Source: Amycolatopsis camponoti
GTDB lineage: Bacteria > Actinomycetota > Actinomycetes > Mycobacteriales > Pseudonocardiaceae
Direction of reading: 5' to 3'
DNA: 64,000 nucleotides
Assembly: GCF_902497555.1 (NCBI RefSeq)
Contig: NZ_CABVGP010000003.1
Span: forward strand, 496,001-560,000
Below, piece by piece: positions 1 through 7,570 of this stretch; positions within the stretch are counted from its first letter, which is position 1; each line of letters opens with the position of its first letter. The notes under the pieces are model-generated. The model saw only the letters and a list, made by a program, of their open reading frames with translations. It was not told the origin of the DNA and did no database searches. The translations under genes were made by a program, and so were the position numbers.

Positions 1-917
1 GGGTGCTCGCAGTAGCCGTACGGGGCCACGACCCACGACACCGCGGGCAACGCCCCGGAGGCGCAGTCGGCGATGAACTCGGCCAGCGTGTGGTCGAGGT
101 CCTTGCCCTTGCCGGAGTCGGGCAGCAGCTTCGTGCGCAGGTTCGCGCGCTCGGCCAGCCGGTGCTTGACCGGGTCCATCGAGTACAGCGCGTCGTGGAA
201 GTTCTGGAACAGCCACAGCGGGTTGTCGCCGTAGTCGCCGGCGAAGTGCTCGGGGACGCCGCGTTCCTCGTCGTTCGCGTAGATCCGCCACGTGATCCCG
301 GCGGACTCGAGCCGCTCCGGGTAGGTCGTCCAGCGGAAGGACGGCTCGTAGTCGGGGAAGTTGTGCGTGACGGGACCGCCGGCGACGCCGTCCGGGTCGA
401 TCGTGCCGGTCCAGTGGAACAGCCGGTTCGGCTGGGTCGGGCCCTGGATCGAGCAGAAGTAGTGGTCGCACAGCGTGAACGCGCTCGCCAGGGCGCGCTG
501 GAACGGGATATCGTCGCGGGTGAAATACCCCATCGTCATGGGGCTCTTCGCGGCGACCCAGGCGTCGTACGCGCCGCCGTTCCACGCGCGGTGCGTGCTG
601 TTCCAGTCGTGCGGCAGCTCGCCGAGGTCCTGGCCGTCCACAACGGACGTATCGACCCGGAACGGCAGCACCGGCGCGCCCTTGCCGCGCTGGCGGAAGA
701 CGTCCCGCAGCGCCGCACGGTCACCGAAGCCGCGCACGCCGGCCATCGTGCCGTAGTAGTGGTCGAACGACCGGTTCTCCTGCATAAGCACCACGACGTG
801 GCGGACGTCGTCGATCGTCCCCTTCCGCGGCGGAGCGGCGCACGCGGCCGTCAACGAGCCGGCGACGGTGGCCGCGGCCGCGCCGCCGAGCACCGTGCGC
901 CGCCGAATGCGGCCCAT
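1..917 (-). CDS. Phospholipase C / phosphoesterase family protein, Tat-exported (3' end outside window)
   Basis: Reading the minus strand from the ATG at 917 gives an uninterrupted frame that leaves the window, so the C-terminus is missing. It starts with an RRRTVLGG twin-arginine-type motif and a hydrophobic Ala-rich segment (residues 5-28), followed by ENRSFDHYYG at about 47-56, the metal-site signature of the bacterial non-haemolytic phospholipase C / acid phosphatase superfamily; HDWNSTH and a Pro-Tyr-Gly-Tyr-Cys-Glu-His stretch near the edge also fit that family. By family knowledge these secreted enzymes hydrolyse phospholipid head groups or other phosphoesters, often under phosphate limitation. 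The neighbouring VOC gene is divergent, so this is probably a monocistronic unit. The exact substrate cannot be told. Confidence 0.85.
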   Translation of the reverse strand, partial: MGRIRRRTVLGGAAAATVAGSLTAACAAPPRKGTIDDVRHVVVLMQENRSFDHYYGTMAGVRGFGDRAALRDVFRQRGKGAPVLPFRVDTSVVDGQDLGELPHDWNSTHRAWNGGAYDAWVAAKSPMTMGYFTRDDIPFQRALASAFTLCDHYFCSIQGPTQPNRLFHWTGTIDPDGVAGGPVTHNFPDYEPSFRWTTYPERLESAGITWRIYANDEERGVPEHFAGDYGDNPLWLFQNFHDALYSMDPVKHRLAERANLRTKLLPDSGKGKDLDHTLAEFIADCASGALPAVSWVVAPYGYCEH

Positions 918-986
918 GCCTGCCTCCTCATCCCCACGCCGGCGGCCCGGCGAGGGGTACCTTCTCCGCCGAGAGAGGTGGTACCC

Positions 987-1364
987 ATGCTCGACTCAGC
1001 GGATCTGGTCGCCTTCGCACCGTCGACCGACCTGGAGCGCTCCCGTGCCTTCTACACGGACGTCACCGGGCTCGAGTTCATCGAGCAGTCCCCCTTCGCG
1101 TGCGTGTTCCGCAGTGGAACGACCATGCTCCGCGTCACCGCCGTCGCGGAGTTCACGCCGCAGCCGTTCACGGTGCTCGGCTGGGCGGTCGCCGACATCC
1201 GGGCGTCGGTGGCCGAGCTGCGGGGCCGGGGCGTGGAGTTCCTCACGTTCGACACGCTGCCACAGGGCACCGACAAAATCTGGACCACGCCGGGCGGGCG
1301 GATCGCCTGGTTCCGCGATCCGGACGGCAACGTGCTGTCCCTGACCGAGTTCACTGGCAATTAA
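987..1364 (+). CDS. VOC (glyoxalase/bleomycin-resistance) family protein
   Basis: A 125-residue protein starting at the ATG at 987 just after GAGAGAGG (ribosome binding site). It has the VOC pattern: an N-terminal F-x-PSTDLERSRAFYTDVTGLEF segment, a central hydrophobic strand and a C-terminal FRDPDGNVLSLTEF motif in which the final Glu is a typical metal ligand. It is one VOC domain pair (two beta-alpha-beta-beta-beta units), usual length. VOC proteins are dioxygenases, isomerases or antibiotic-sequestering proteins; nothing here fixes the substrate. The longer frame that runs in from position 3 is the antisense of the phospholipase gene. An AT-rich dyad covers its stop codon. Confidence 0.8.
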   Translation: MLDSADLVAFAPSTDLERSRAFYTDVTGLEFIEQSPFACVFRSGTTMLRVTAVAEFTPQPFTVLGWAVADIRASVAELRGRGVEFLTFDTLPQGTDKIWTTPGGRIAWFRDPDGNVLSLTEFTGN

Positions 1365-1383
1365 ACAACAGTGTTGATTTAAT
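1360..1383. promoter_or_regulatory. AT-rich inverted repeat between VOC and UPF0303 genes
   Basis: ATTAAA-CAACA, one central G, then TGTTG-A-TTTAAT: an almost perfect dyad with a single extra A, in a region otherwise near 70% GC. It covers the stop codon of the VOC gene and ends 6 bases before the next start codon. It could be a repressor operator (TetR-like size) or a weak stem-loop. No regulator is adjacent. Confidence 0.35.
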
Positions 1384-1389
1384 GGGCGG

Positions 1390-1857
1390 ATGACCGAAGC
1401 CGATCGTCTCGCCCAGCTCGCTGACCAGGAAGAACGCCTCCAGTTCACGAAGTTCGACAACGAGACGGCGCTCACTCTCGGCGCCCAGCTGCTGGCCGCG
1501 GCCCGGGAGCGCGGGCTGCCGGTGACGATCTCGGTCCGCCGGGGCGGCCAGCGGCTCTTCCACGCGGCGCTGCCGGGGACATCGGCCGACAACGACGCGT
1601 GGATCGACCGCAAGAGCCGCGTCGTGGACCGCTACGGGCACAGCTCCTTCCTGGTCGGCACGCAGTTCCGCGCGAAGGGTGGTTCGTTCGAAGCGGACTC
1701 GCGCCTGAACCCGGACGAGTACGCCGCCCACGGCGGCGTGTTCCCGGTGCTGGTGCGCGGCGTCGGTCCGGTGGGGACGGTGGGCGTCTCGGGACTCCCG
1801 CAGGCCGACGACCACGCGTTCGTCGTCGAGCAGCTGGAGCTGTTCCTGGCTTCCTGA
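1390..1857 (+). CDS. UPF0303 / haem-degrading-domain protein
   Basis: 155 residues, full length for the UPF0303 family (HbpS/GlcG-like fold). The sequence shows the family's early TKFDNETALTLGAQL segment, a GLPVTISVRRGGQRLFHAALPG stretch split by conserved glycines, the DNDAWIDRKSRVVDRYGHSS region and a C-terminal GVGPVGTVGVSGLPQADDH segment. Relatives bind haem or cofactor-like ligands in the cytoplasm, but a firm enzymatic role is not established. The start ATG at 1390 is 25 bases after the VOC stop, so the two genes may be cotranscribed. Function here remains a family-level inference. Confidence 0.75.
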   Translation: MTEADRLAQLADQEERLQFTKFDNETALTLGAQLLAAARERGLPVTISVRRGGQRLFHAALPGTSADNDAWIDRKSRVVDRYGHSSFLVGTQFRAKGGSFEADSRLNPDEYAAHGGVFPVLVRGVGPVGTVGVSGLPQADDHAFVVEQLELFLAS

Positions 1858-1874
1858 CGCTGTCGATCCGGCGC

Positions 1875-1912
1875 CTCCTCGGGTGACGTACTGGTACACG
1901 GCATCCGAGGAG
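1875..1912 (+). promoter_or_regulatory. Stem-loop that includes the Shine-Dalgarno of the next gene
   Basis: Arms CTCCTCGGGTG (1875-1885) and CATCCGAGGAG (1902-1912) pair over 11 positions (one G-U) around a 16-base loop. The 3' arm contains GAGGAG, which sits 5 bases before the ATG at 1918 and is the obvious ribosome binding site. If it folds in the mRNA, translation of the reductase-like gene would be hindered until the stem opens. A DNA-binding operator is the alternative reading. Confidence 0.45.
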
Positions 1913-1917
1913 TCTCA

Positions 1918-2541
1918 ATGAGCAAGCTGATCGCCACGACGTTCCTGAGCCTGGACGGCGTCTACCAGGGCCCGGGCGGCACCGAAGAGGACCCGTCCGG
2001 CGACTTCGACCTGGGCGGCTGGGTGACGCCGTTCTACGAGGAGGGCATGGCGGACCTCGCCGAAGAGTGGATCTCCCGGGCGGGTTCGTTCCTGCTCGGC
2101 CGGCGGACGCACGACATCTTCGCCGCGCACTGGCCGAAGGTCACCGACCCCGCCGACCCGCTGGCCTCGCGCCTCAACGGCCTGCCGAAGCACGTGGTTT
2201 CGCGAACCCTGACGGAGTCCCCCTGGACCGGCACGTCGATCGTGCGCGGCGACGTCGTCGAGTCCGTCCGCGAGCTGAAGTCGCGGCCGGGCGACGAGAT
2301 CCAGGTCCACGGGAGTGGCGCGCTGCTGCAGACGTTGATCGCGCACGACCTCGTCGACGAGTACCGGCTGTGGCTGTTCCCGGTCGTGCTGGGCAAGGGG
2401 CGGCAGCTCTTCCCGGCCGGGGTGGTGCCGAAGAAGTTCGAGCACGTCGAAAGCCGGCGCACCGCCGCGGGGGTCACCGTGCTCGTGCTGCGGCCGGCCG
2501 GGAACCCGGACTACGACACCTTCCGGCTCGTGGCGGAATAG
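1918..2541 (+). CDS. Dihydrofolate reductase family protein (RibD C-terminal-like)
   Basis: 207 residues. It begins MSKLIATTFLSLDGVYQGPGG, typical of the RibD_C/DHFR-like group (YwjB-type), and contains LLGRRTHDIFAAHWP, KHVVSRTL and the NADPH-binding IQVHGSGALLQTLI segment, ending with DEYRLWLFPVVLGKGRQLF. These proteins have a DHFR fold and probably reduce a pterin- or flavin-related compound with NADPH; substrates of most members are unknown. It is a monocistronic-looking gene directly followed by the threonine leader region. A second, more divergent member of the same family lies at 43223-43783. Confidence 0.82.
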   Translation: MSKLIATTFLSLDGVYQGPGGTEEDPSGDFDLGGWVTPFYEEGMADLAEEWISRAGSFLLGRRTHDIFAAHWPKVTDPADPLASRLNGLPKHVVSRTLTESPWTGTSIVRGDVVESVRELKSRPGDEIQVHGSGALLQTLIAHDLVDEYRLWLFPVVLGKGRQLFPAGVVPKKFEHVESRRTAAGVTVLVLRPAGNPDYDTFRLVAE

Positions 2542-2570
2542 CGGTGGACGGTCTTGCTACCGTCAAAGAC

Positions 2571-2621
2571 ATGAAGCGTGCAGCGGACACGACGACGCCG
2601 GAAAGTGTCCCGGCGCGCTGA
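2571..2621 (+). CDS. Threonine leader peptide of an attenuator (16 aa)
   Basis: A short frame ATG...TGA encodes MKRAADTTTPESVPAR, with three consecutive ACG threonine codons (2589-2597). It lies directly upstream of a strong terminator-like hairpin (2633-2662) and of a threonyl-tRNA synthetase-like gene, the layout of ribosome-mediated attenuation: with scarce charged Thr-tRNA a stalled ribosome would favour read-through. A TANNNT -10 element (TACCGT, 2558-2563) ends 7 bases before the ATG, so transcription could begin at the start codon and the peptide be made from a leaderless mRNA. No Shine-Dalgarno is present, which agrees. Seen: the frame, Thr run and hairpin; inferred: the mechanism. 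Confidence 0.7.
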   Translation: MKRAADTTTPESVPAR

Positions 2622-2632
2622 TCCATGCTCAC

Positions 2633-2662
2633 CGAAGCCCGGGGCGGTCGCCCCGGGCTTCG
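2633..2662 (+). terminator. Attenuator terminator hairpin upstream of the ThrRS-like gene
   Basis: CGAAGCCCGGGGC pairs perfectly with GCCCCGGGCTTCG (13 bp, GGTC loop). It begins 11 bases after the leader-peptide stop and ends 40 bases before the synthetase start. The following bases are only moderately T-rich (TCTTGTGG), as is common for high-GC attenuators. It is the expected termination half of the attenuator; the alternative antiterminator pairing was not worked out. Confidence 0.65.
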
Positions 2663-2702
2663 TCTTGTGGTCGATCGCCTCGCCGTCCACGAGGAGTCCA
2701 CC

Positions 2703-3872
2703 GTGCACGATCACCGCAAGCTCGGCCGTGAGCTCGGCCTGTTCGACACCGACCCGCTCATCGGCGCGGGCCTGCCCTACTGGCTGCCCGACGGCGCGAT
2801 CGTCCGCCACAGCCTCGAGGAGTACGTCCGCGGCCTCGAACGGCGCGCCGGGTACCAGCACGTCCATTCGCCGGTGCTCGGAAAACGTGAGCTGTACGAG
2901 ATCTCCGGGCACTGGGCGCACTACCGCGACGACATGTACCCGCCCATGGACGTCGGCGGCGAGCAGCTCGTGCTGCGGCCGAGCCTCTGCCCGCACCACG
3001 CGCTGATCTACCGTTCGCGCGGCCGCAGCTACCGCGAGCTCCCGCTGCGCATCGCCGAAATCGGCGGGATGTTCCGCAGCGAGCTCTCCGGCGTGCTCGG
3101 CGGGCTGAGCCGGGTGCGCGCGATCCAGCTCAACGACGCGCACATCTTCTGCACCCCCGATCAGGTCGAAGCCGAGGCGAGCGCCGCGCTGGCCATGATC
3201 CGGAAGGCTTACGACGCACTCGGGATCAGCCCGGCGCGTTACCGGCTTTCGCTCCCCGGCCCCGGCGGGAAGTACGTCGCCGGCGACTGGGACCGGGCCG
3301 TGGACATCCTGCGCTCGGTCCTCGACGGGCTTCCCTACGACGCGGTCGAGGGCGAGGCGGCCTTCTACGGACCGAAGATCGACGTCCAGATCGTCGACGG
3401 CGCGGGCCGCGAATCGACCCTGTCCACCGTCCAGATCGACTTCCACCAGCCCGAGCGGTTCGGCCTCGAGTACGTCGGCGCGGACGCGGCGAAGCACCGG
3501 CCGGTCATGGTGCACCGCAGCATCATCGGCAGCGTCGAACGCGCGGTGGCGCAGCTGGTCGAGGTCCACGGCGGCGCGTTCCCGGCCTGGCTGGCGCCGG
3601 TCCAGCTGCGGCTGCTGCCGGTGTCCCCGGCCGAATTGCCTTACGCACGGTCAATTCTCGACCGGTGTGACGACCTGCGCGTCGAGATCGCGCCGGAAGG
3701 CAGTCTCGGCGCGCGGATCCGGGACGGGCGGCTGGTGCCGTACCAGGCCGTGCTCGGCCCGCAGGAGGTCGCCGCGGGGCAGCTCTCCCTGCGACTGCGC
3801 GACGGGCACCGGGTCGACGCCCAGCCGGCCGAGGAGGCGCTGGCGTGGATCAGGGCGGAGGTCAAGCCGTAG
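2703..3872 (+). CDS. Threonyl-tRNA synthetase-like protein lacking TGS/editing domains
   Basis: 389 residues from the GTG at 2703, chosen because GAGGAG lies 6 bases upstream. The catalytic core of class II ThrRS is complete: motif 2 (RIAEIGGMFRSE, about 116-127), the zinc ligands Cys96 (LCPHH), His147 (NDAHIF) and His271 (VMVHRS), EAAFYGPKIDVQ, motif 3 around 266-282 and a C-terminal anticodon-binding domain (about 290-389). Housekeeping ThrRS is about 650 residues; the N-terminal TGS and editing domains are absent. It could be a second synthetase induced on Thr-tRNA limitation, an inhibitor-resistant paralog, or one charging a carrier in secondary metabolism. The stop overlaps the convergent MerR gene by 11 bases. 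Confidence 0.88.
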   Translation: MHDHRKLGRELGLFDTDPLIGAGLPYWLPDGAIVRHSLEEYVRGLERRAGYQHVHSPVLGKRELYEISGHWAHYRDDMYPPMDVGGEQLVLRPSLCPHHALIYRSRGRSYRELPLRIAEIGGMFRSELSGVLGGLSRVRAIQLNDAHIFCTPDQVEAEASAALAMIRKAYDALGISPARYRLSLPGPGGKYVAGDWDRAVDILRSVLDGLPYDAVEGEAAFYGPKIDVQIVDGAGRESTLSTVQIDFHQPERFGLEYVGADAAKHRPVMVHRSIIGSVERAVAQLVEVHGGAFPAWLAPVQLRLLPVSPAELPYARSILDRCDDLRVEIAPEGSLGARIRDGRLVPYQAVLGPQEVAAGQLSLRLRDGHRVDAQPAEEALAWIRAEVKP

Positions 3873-4701
3873 CCGCGGCCAGCCAGCCGAACGCCGGCGC
3901 CAGGCTTTCCGGGGCGGCCCAGCCGTTGACCACCGCGAGCAGCCGCAGGTAGCGCTCGCGGCGGGGGTCGCCGACGAGGGCGAGCCATTCCCGCACCTGG
4001 CCGGGGTCGCGCCCGAGACCGTCGACGATCGCCCGGGCCTCGGGCGACTCCGGTGCGACTCCGGCCTCGAGCGCCGGCGTGACGGCGTCGCGCACCTCGG
4101 CGGCCAGGTCGCGGCGCAAACCACCCTCGTGCTGCTCCACGAGCCGGCGCAGGATCGCGCGGAACTCCTTGTCCCGCGTCAGTCCGGCCAGCTCCACCCA
4201 CGCCTCGACCTGCTCGGGGCTCGGCTCCTCCGGCAGCTCGGGGGTCAAGGTGCGGGCGACGCCTTCGAGGTCGGGACGGTCACCCAAGGCGTCGGCGAGG
4301 AAGTCGCCGACCAGGCGCCGGCGCTCCACTTCGGACAGTCGGGCCAGCTCGTGCATCAGCGTTGTCTCCTCGGGGGTCGAACCACGTTTCGCGACGGCTG
4401 TCAGCACCGCGTAACGCACGCGCAGCACGCGGATCTGCAGTTCCAGGGCATCGGCGTGCCTCGCCGCGACGTCGGCGACCGTCGCTTCGCCGTCGACGAC
4501 CTGCCGGATCGTTGCCAGGCCGACGCCGAGTTCCCGGAGGGTGCGGATGAGGTCGAGCCGGGTGCGCGCGGTGTCGTCGTACTGGCGATGACCTGCGGCG
4601 TTGCGCCCGGACGGCGGGACGAGGCCGCGGTCGGAGTAGAACCGGACGGCCTTGACCGTCAGGCCGGTCCGGCTGGCCAGCTCGCCGATCGAGTACCGCA
4701 T
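3862..4701 (-). CDS. MerR family transcriptional regulator
   Basis: 279 residues. The N-terminus MRYSIGELASRTGLTVKAVRFYSDRGLVPPSGR is a textbook MerR winged helix (residues 1-70, ending in a HRQYDDTARTRLDLIRTLRELG helix), followed by a coiled coil and a long all-helical C-terminal domain (about 120-279) without the Cys ligands of metal-sensing MerR proteins, so a drug-like or small-molecule ligand is more likely. A 16-bp inverted repeat (4720-4735) 19 bases upstream of its ATG suits autoregulation. It converges on the synthetase gene and is divergent from nothing obvious; its target promoters are unknown. Confidence 0.88.
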   Translation of the reverse strand: MRYSIGELASRTGLTVKAVRFYSDRGLVPPSGRNAAGHRQYDDTARTRLDLIRTLRELGVGLATIRQVVDGEATVADVAARHADALELQIRVLRVRYAVLTAVAKRGSTPEETTLMHELARLSEVERRRLVGDFLADALGDRPDLEGVARTLTPELPEEPSPEQVEAWVELAGLTRDKEFRAILRRLVEQHEGGLRRDLAAEVRDAVTPALEAGVAPESPEARAIVDGLGRDPGQVREWLALVGDPRRERYLRLLAVVNGWAAPESLAPAFGWLAAATA

Positions 4702-4719
4702 GCCCTCAGCGTGGCACCT

Positions 4720-4735
4720 CCCCTCGGAGGAGGGG
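4720..4735. promoter_or_regulatory. Probable MerR operator
   Basis: CCCCTC-N4-GAGGGG, a perfect 6+6 dyad placed just upstream of the merR-type ATG (4701, minus strand), with a TTGCCC hexamer (4738-4733) to its 5' side. MerR proteins normally bind dyads in the spacer of a promoter with an elongated -35/-10 gap, which fits the position. The -10 element itself is weak. Confidence 0.4.
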
Positions 4736-4812
4736 CAAGTCCCAGGTTCGCCCGATCGTGTCGATCACCTGTTCGACGTTTCGCGGTAAAGTCGAACGCA
4801 TGAGCGAACGGA

Positions 4813-5640
4813 CTAGGTCTCCTCCCGGATCCGGGTGACCAGCTGGGTCGGGTTCACGAACCGCAGCGCGACGAGAAGGAGCACGAGCATGGAGGCGGTG
4901 TAGATGGTCGCCATGGCGTCGACCGACTGGTTGGCCCGGATGCCCGCGGCGAACACGGAGTTGTAGAGCGCCACGACGAGGGTCGTCGAGTCCGGGCCGG
5001 CGGTGAGGAACGTCAGCTCGAACATGCCGACCGTCCGGACCAGCACGAGGATCGAGGCGGCCAGGATCCCCGGCAGCAGCAGCGGGCCCAGGATCCGGGT
5101 GAACACCGAAACCGTGCGCGCGCCGGACATGCGGGCGGCGGCTTCGATCTTCGGGTCGATCTGCTCGATGAACGGCGTCATGGTCAGCACGACGAACGGC
5201 ACCGACGGCACGAGGTTCGCCAGGATGACGCCGGTGGTCGTGCCGGCCAGGTGGAACTTGTAGAGCACGGTGGCCAGCGGGATGCCGTAGGTGATGGGAG
5301 GGATCAGGATCGGCAGCACGAACAGCAGCATCACCAGGCGCTTGCCGGGGAACGAGCGGCGGGCCAGCGCGTAGGCGGCCGGGACGCCGACCGCCACCGA
5401 CACGGCGATCACCACCAGCGCGACGATCGCGGTGGTGAGGAGCACGTCGGACAAGCCGAACTCGCGCCAGGCGTCGGCGTACCAGTGGGTGGTGAAGCCG
5501 TCCGGGAGCCAGGTGCCGAACCACTGCTTGCCGAACGAGTCGACGACGACCGAGAGCACCACGCCGGCGAGGTTGACGAAGAAGAACACGACGACGGCCC
5601 AGACGACCCAACGTCCGGGACGCGCGACCCAACCGGTCAT
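4813..5640 (-). CDS. ABC transporter permease (binding-protein-dependent, second subunit)
   Basis: 275 residues starting at the ATG at 5640, which overlaps the TGA of the upstream permease (ATGA). About six hydrophobic segments: one N-terminal (residues 12-35) then the MetI-type permease domain. The EAA loop that contacts the ATPase is recognisable as IEAAARMSGARTVSVFTRILGPLLLPGI. It belongs to the PotC/PhnV-like inner-membrane permeases of spermidine, 2-aminoethylphosphonate or iron importers. It is the last gene of a four-gene operon with its partner permease, ATPase and binding protein. Confidence 0.9.
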   Translation of the reverse strand: MTGWVARPGRWVVWAVVVFFFVNLAGVVLSVVVDSFGKQWFGTWLPDGFTTHWYADAWREFGLSDVLLTTAIVALVVIAVSVAVGVPAAYALARRSFPGKRLVMLLFVLPILIPPITYGIPLATVLYKFHLAGTTTGVILANLVPSVPFVVLTMTPFIEQIDPKIEAAARMSGARTVSVFTRILGPLLLPGILAASILVLVRTVGMFELTFLTAGPDSTTLVVALYNSVFAAGIRANQSVDAMATIYTASMLVLLLVALRFVNPTQLVTRIREET

Positions 5641-6530
5641 CCCTTGCCTCCGGTCGCTCCGCGGTACAGCGTGCCGCGCCACGCCATGACCAGGCCGATC
5701 ACGATCAGCATGACCACCGCCATGAGCATCGCGACGGCCGAGCCCATCGAGTAGTCGTACTCCTCGAACGCGGCGTGGTAGGCCGCGATCGAGACGACGC
5801 GGGTCTCGTTCGCGGGGTCGCCGACGAGCTGCGCGCTCGGGAACACCGAGAACGCCATCACGAACGAAAGGCAGAAGGTGATCGCCAGGCCGGGAGCCAG
5901 GAGGGGCAGCGTGATGCGCCGGAAGCGCTGGGCCCAGTTCGCGCCGAGGGTCGCGGCCGCCTTCTCCAGGGAGGGGTCGATGCCCGAGAGATAGGACAGC
6001 GTCAGCAGGAAGGAGAACGGGAAGCCGGTGATCACCAGGGACAGCAGCACGCCGGTGTAGTTGTGGATCAGCGGGAGTGGCTCGTCGGTGATGCCGAGGA
6101 CCGTGAGCACCTTGTTCAGCCAGCCCGCCGGCCCGCCGTACATGATCAGGCCCTGCGCGGTGAGCACCGTGCCGAGCGTGATCGGCACGACGAGGATCGT
6201 CGTCAGGAGCCGCTTGCCGCGGACGCGGCCGCGCATCACGTAGGCGATCGGGATGCTGGCGAGCACGTTGATGAAGGTCGCGGGCAACGCGATGCCGAGC
6301 GTCGTCCAGATGGTGTCGCGCAGGTACGGGTCGCCGAAGAACCGTGCGTAGTTGGCGAAGACCCCGCCCTGGCGCGGGGCGAAGGACAGCTGGAGGCCGT
6401 AGAGGAAGGGGTACAGGAACAGGCAGGCGGTGACCAGCAGGCCGGGCACCAGGAGGAGCAGGGTGCGGTCGACACCGCGTTCGGCCAGGCGGTGACGCAA
6501 CGCCGGGCGGGCACTCGCGACGGCGGTCAT
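5637..6530 (-). CDS. ABC transporter permease (first subunit)
   Basis: 297 residues. A hydrophobic segment at about 23-43 (LLLLVPGLLVTACLFLYPF) is followed by a MetI-type domain with an EAA loop, LEKAAATLGANWAQRFRRITLPLLAPG. It resembles PotB/PhnU-type subunits. The gene's ATG at 6530 overlaps the stop of the ATPase gene by 4 bases and its own stop overlaps the next permease, so the four genes are translationally coupled. It forms the membrane channel with the 4813-5640 product. Confidence 0.9.
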   Translation of the reverse strand: MTAVASARPALRHRLAERGVDRTLLLLVPGLLVTACLFLYPFLYGLQLSFAPRQGGVFANYARFFGDPYLRDTIWTTLGIALPATFINVLASIPIAYVMRGRVRGKRLLTTILVVPITLGTVLTAQGLIMYGGPAGWLNKVLTVLGITDEPLPLIHNYTGVLLSLVITGFPFSFLLTLSYLSGIDPSLEKAAATLGANWAQRFRRITLPLLAPGLAITFCLSFVMAFSVFPSAQLVGDPANETRVVSIAAYHAAFEEYDYSMGSAVAMLMAVVMLIVIGLVMAWRGTLYRGATGGKG

Positions 6531-7570
6531 GGCTCGAACACCAGGACACGCTCGGCCGGGACGCCGATCCGGCCGGTGTCGCCCGGGGCGAGGCGCTTGT
6601 CCGTGCGGAAGTACACCGGTGTCCCGCTCTCGAGACGGGCCGAGACCGACAGTTCGCGGCCGTGGTATTCGACGATCTCGACCGTGACGTCGAGGGCGTT
6701 CTCGGCGCCGTCGCCGATGACGAAGTCCTCGGGGCGGATCGCGACCTTCGCCGGTCCCTCGGCGAGCGCGCCGCGGCCCGTCAGCCGGACTCCGGCGCCC
6801 TCCACGGTGACCGACGAGCCCGCGGTCTCGACGACCGTCACGTCCAGGAGGTTGCGGTAGCCCATGAACGACGCGACGTAGCTGTTCACCGGCTGGGCGT
6901 AGACCTCCTCGGGGGTGCCGATCTGCTGGACCGTGCCGTCGCGCAGCACCACCAGGCGGTCGGCCAGCGACAGGGCCTCCTCCTGGTCGTGGGTGACGTA
7001 CACCGTGGTCAGGCCGAGGGTCTGGTGGAGGCGGCGGATCTCCATCCGCATCTCGAGGCGGAGCTTGGCGTCGAGGTTGGACAGCGGCTCGTCCATCAGG
7101 ACGACCGGGGGCTCCAGCACCACGGCCCGGGCGATGGCGACGCGCTGCTGCTGCCCGCCGGAGAGCTGCGCGGGGAACTTCCCCGCGTGGTCGGTGAGCT
7201 GGACCAGGTGCAACGCCTCGTCGACGCGGCGGCGGGCATCGGCGCGGGCGACCTTGCGCATCTTGAGGCCGAAGCCGACGTTGGCGCGGACCGACATGTG
7301 CGGGAACAGCGCGTAGTTCTGGAAGACCATCCCGAACCCGCGCTGCTCCGGGGGCCGGCCGTCGATGCGGGCGTCGTCGAGCCAGATGCTGCCACCCGTC
7401 AGGGGCAGCAGTCCGGCCAGGCAGTTGAGCGCGGTCGACTTGCCGCAGCCGGACGGGCCGAGGAGGGCCACGAACTCGCCGCGCGCGATGGCGAGGTCGA
7501 GGCCGCTCAGGGCGTTCGCGGTGCCGAAGCTGCGCGAGACGCCGTCCAGCCGGAGCTGCTCGAACGTCAC
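6527..7570 (-). CDS. ABC transporter ATP-binding protein (PotA/FbpC-like)
   Basis: 347 residues from a GTG at 7570 that overlaps the binding-protein stop (GTGA). It has Walker [10 protein letters not shown] (38-46), Q-loop MVFQNYALFPH, signature LSGGQQQR, Walker B VVLMDEPLSNLD and H-loop VTHD, followed by a C-terminal TOBE-type regulatory domain (about 240-347). This is the CUT1/MOI-type ATPase that powers the two permeases here. Related operons import polyamines, ferric iron, phosphonates or sugar acids. Confidence 0.92.
   Translation of the reverse strand: MTFEQLRLDGVSRSFGTANALSGLDLAIARGEFVALLGPSGCGKSTALNCLAGLLPLTGGSIWLDDARIDGRPPEQRGFGMVFQNYALFPHMSVRANVGFGLKMRKVARADARRRVDEALHLVQLTDHAGKFPAQLSGGQQQRVAIARAVVLEPPVVLMDEPLSNLDAKLRLEMRMEIRRLHQTLGLTTVYVTHDQEEALSLADRLVVLRDGTVQQIGTPEEVYAQPVNSYVASFMGYRNLLDVTVVETAGSSVTVEGAGVRLTGRGALAEGPAKVAIRPEDFVIGDGAENALDVTVEIVEYHGRELSVSARLESGTPVYFRTDKRLAPGDTGRIGVPAERVLVFEP

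Noticed and set aside
3..1364. 453-residue plus-strand protein at the window start
   Set aside because: Its first two thirds are the antisense of the phospholipase C; only the VOC part from 987 is real.
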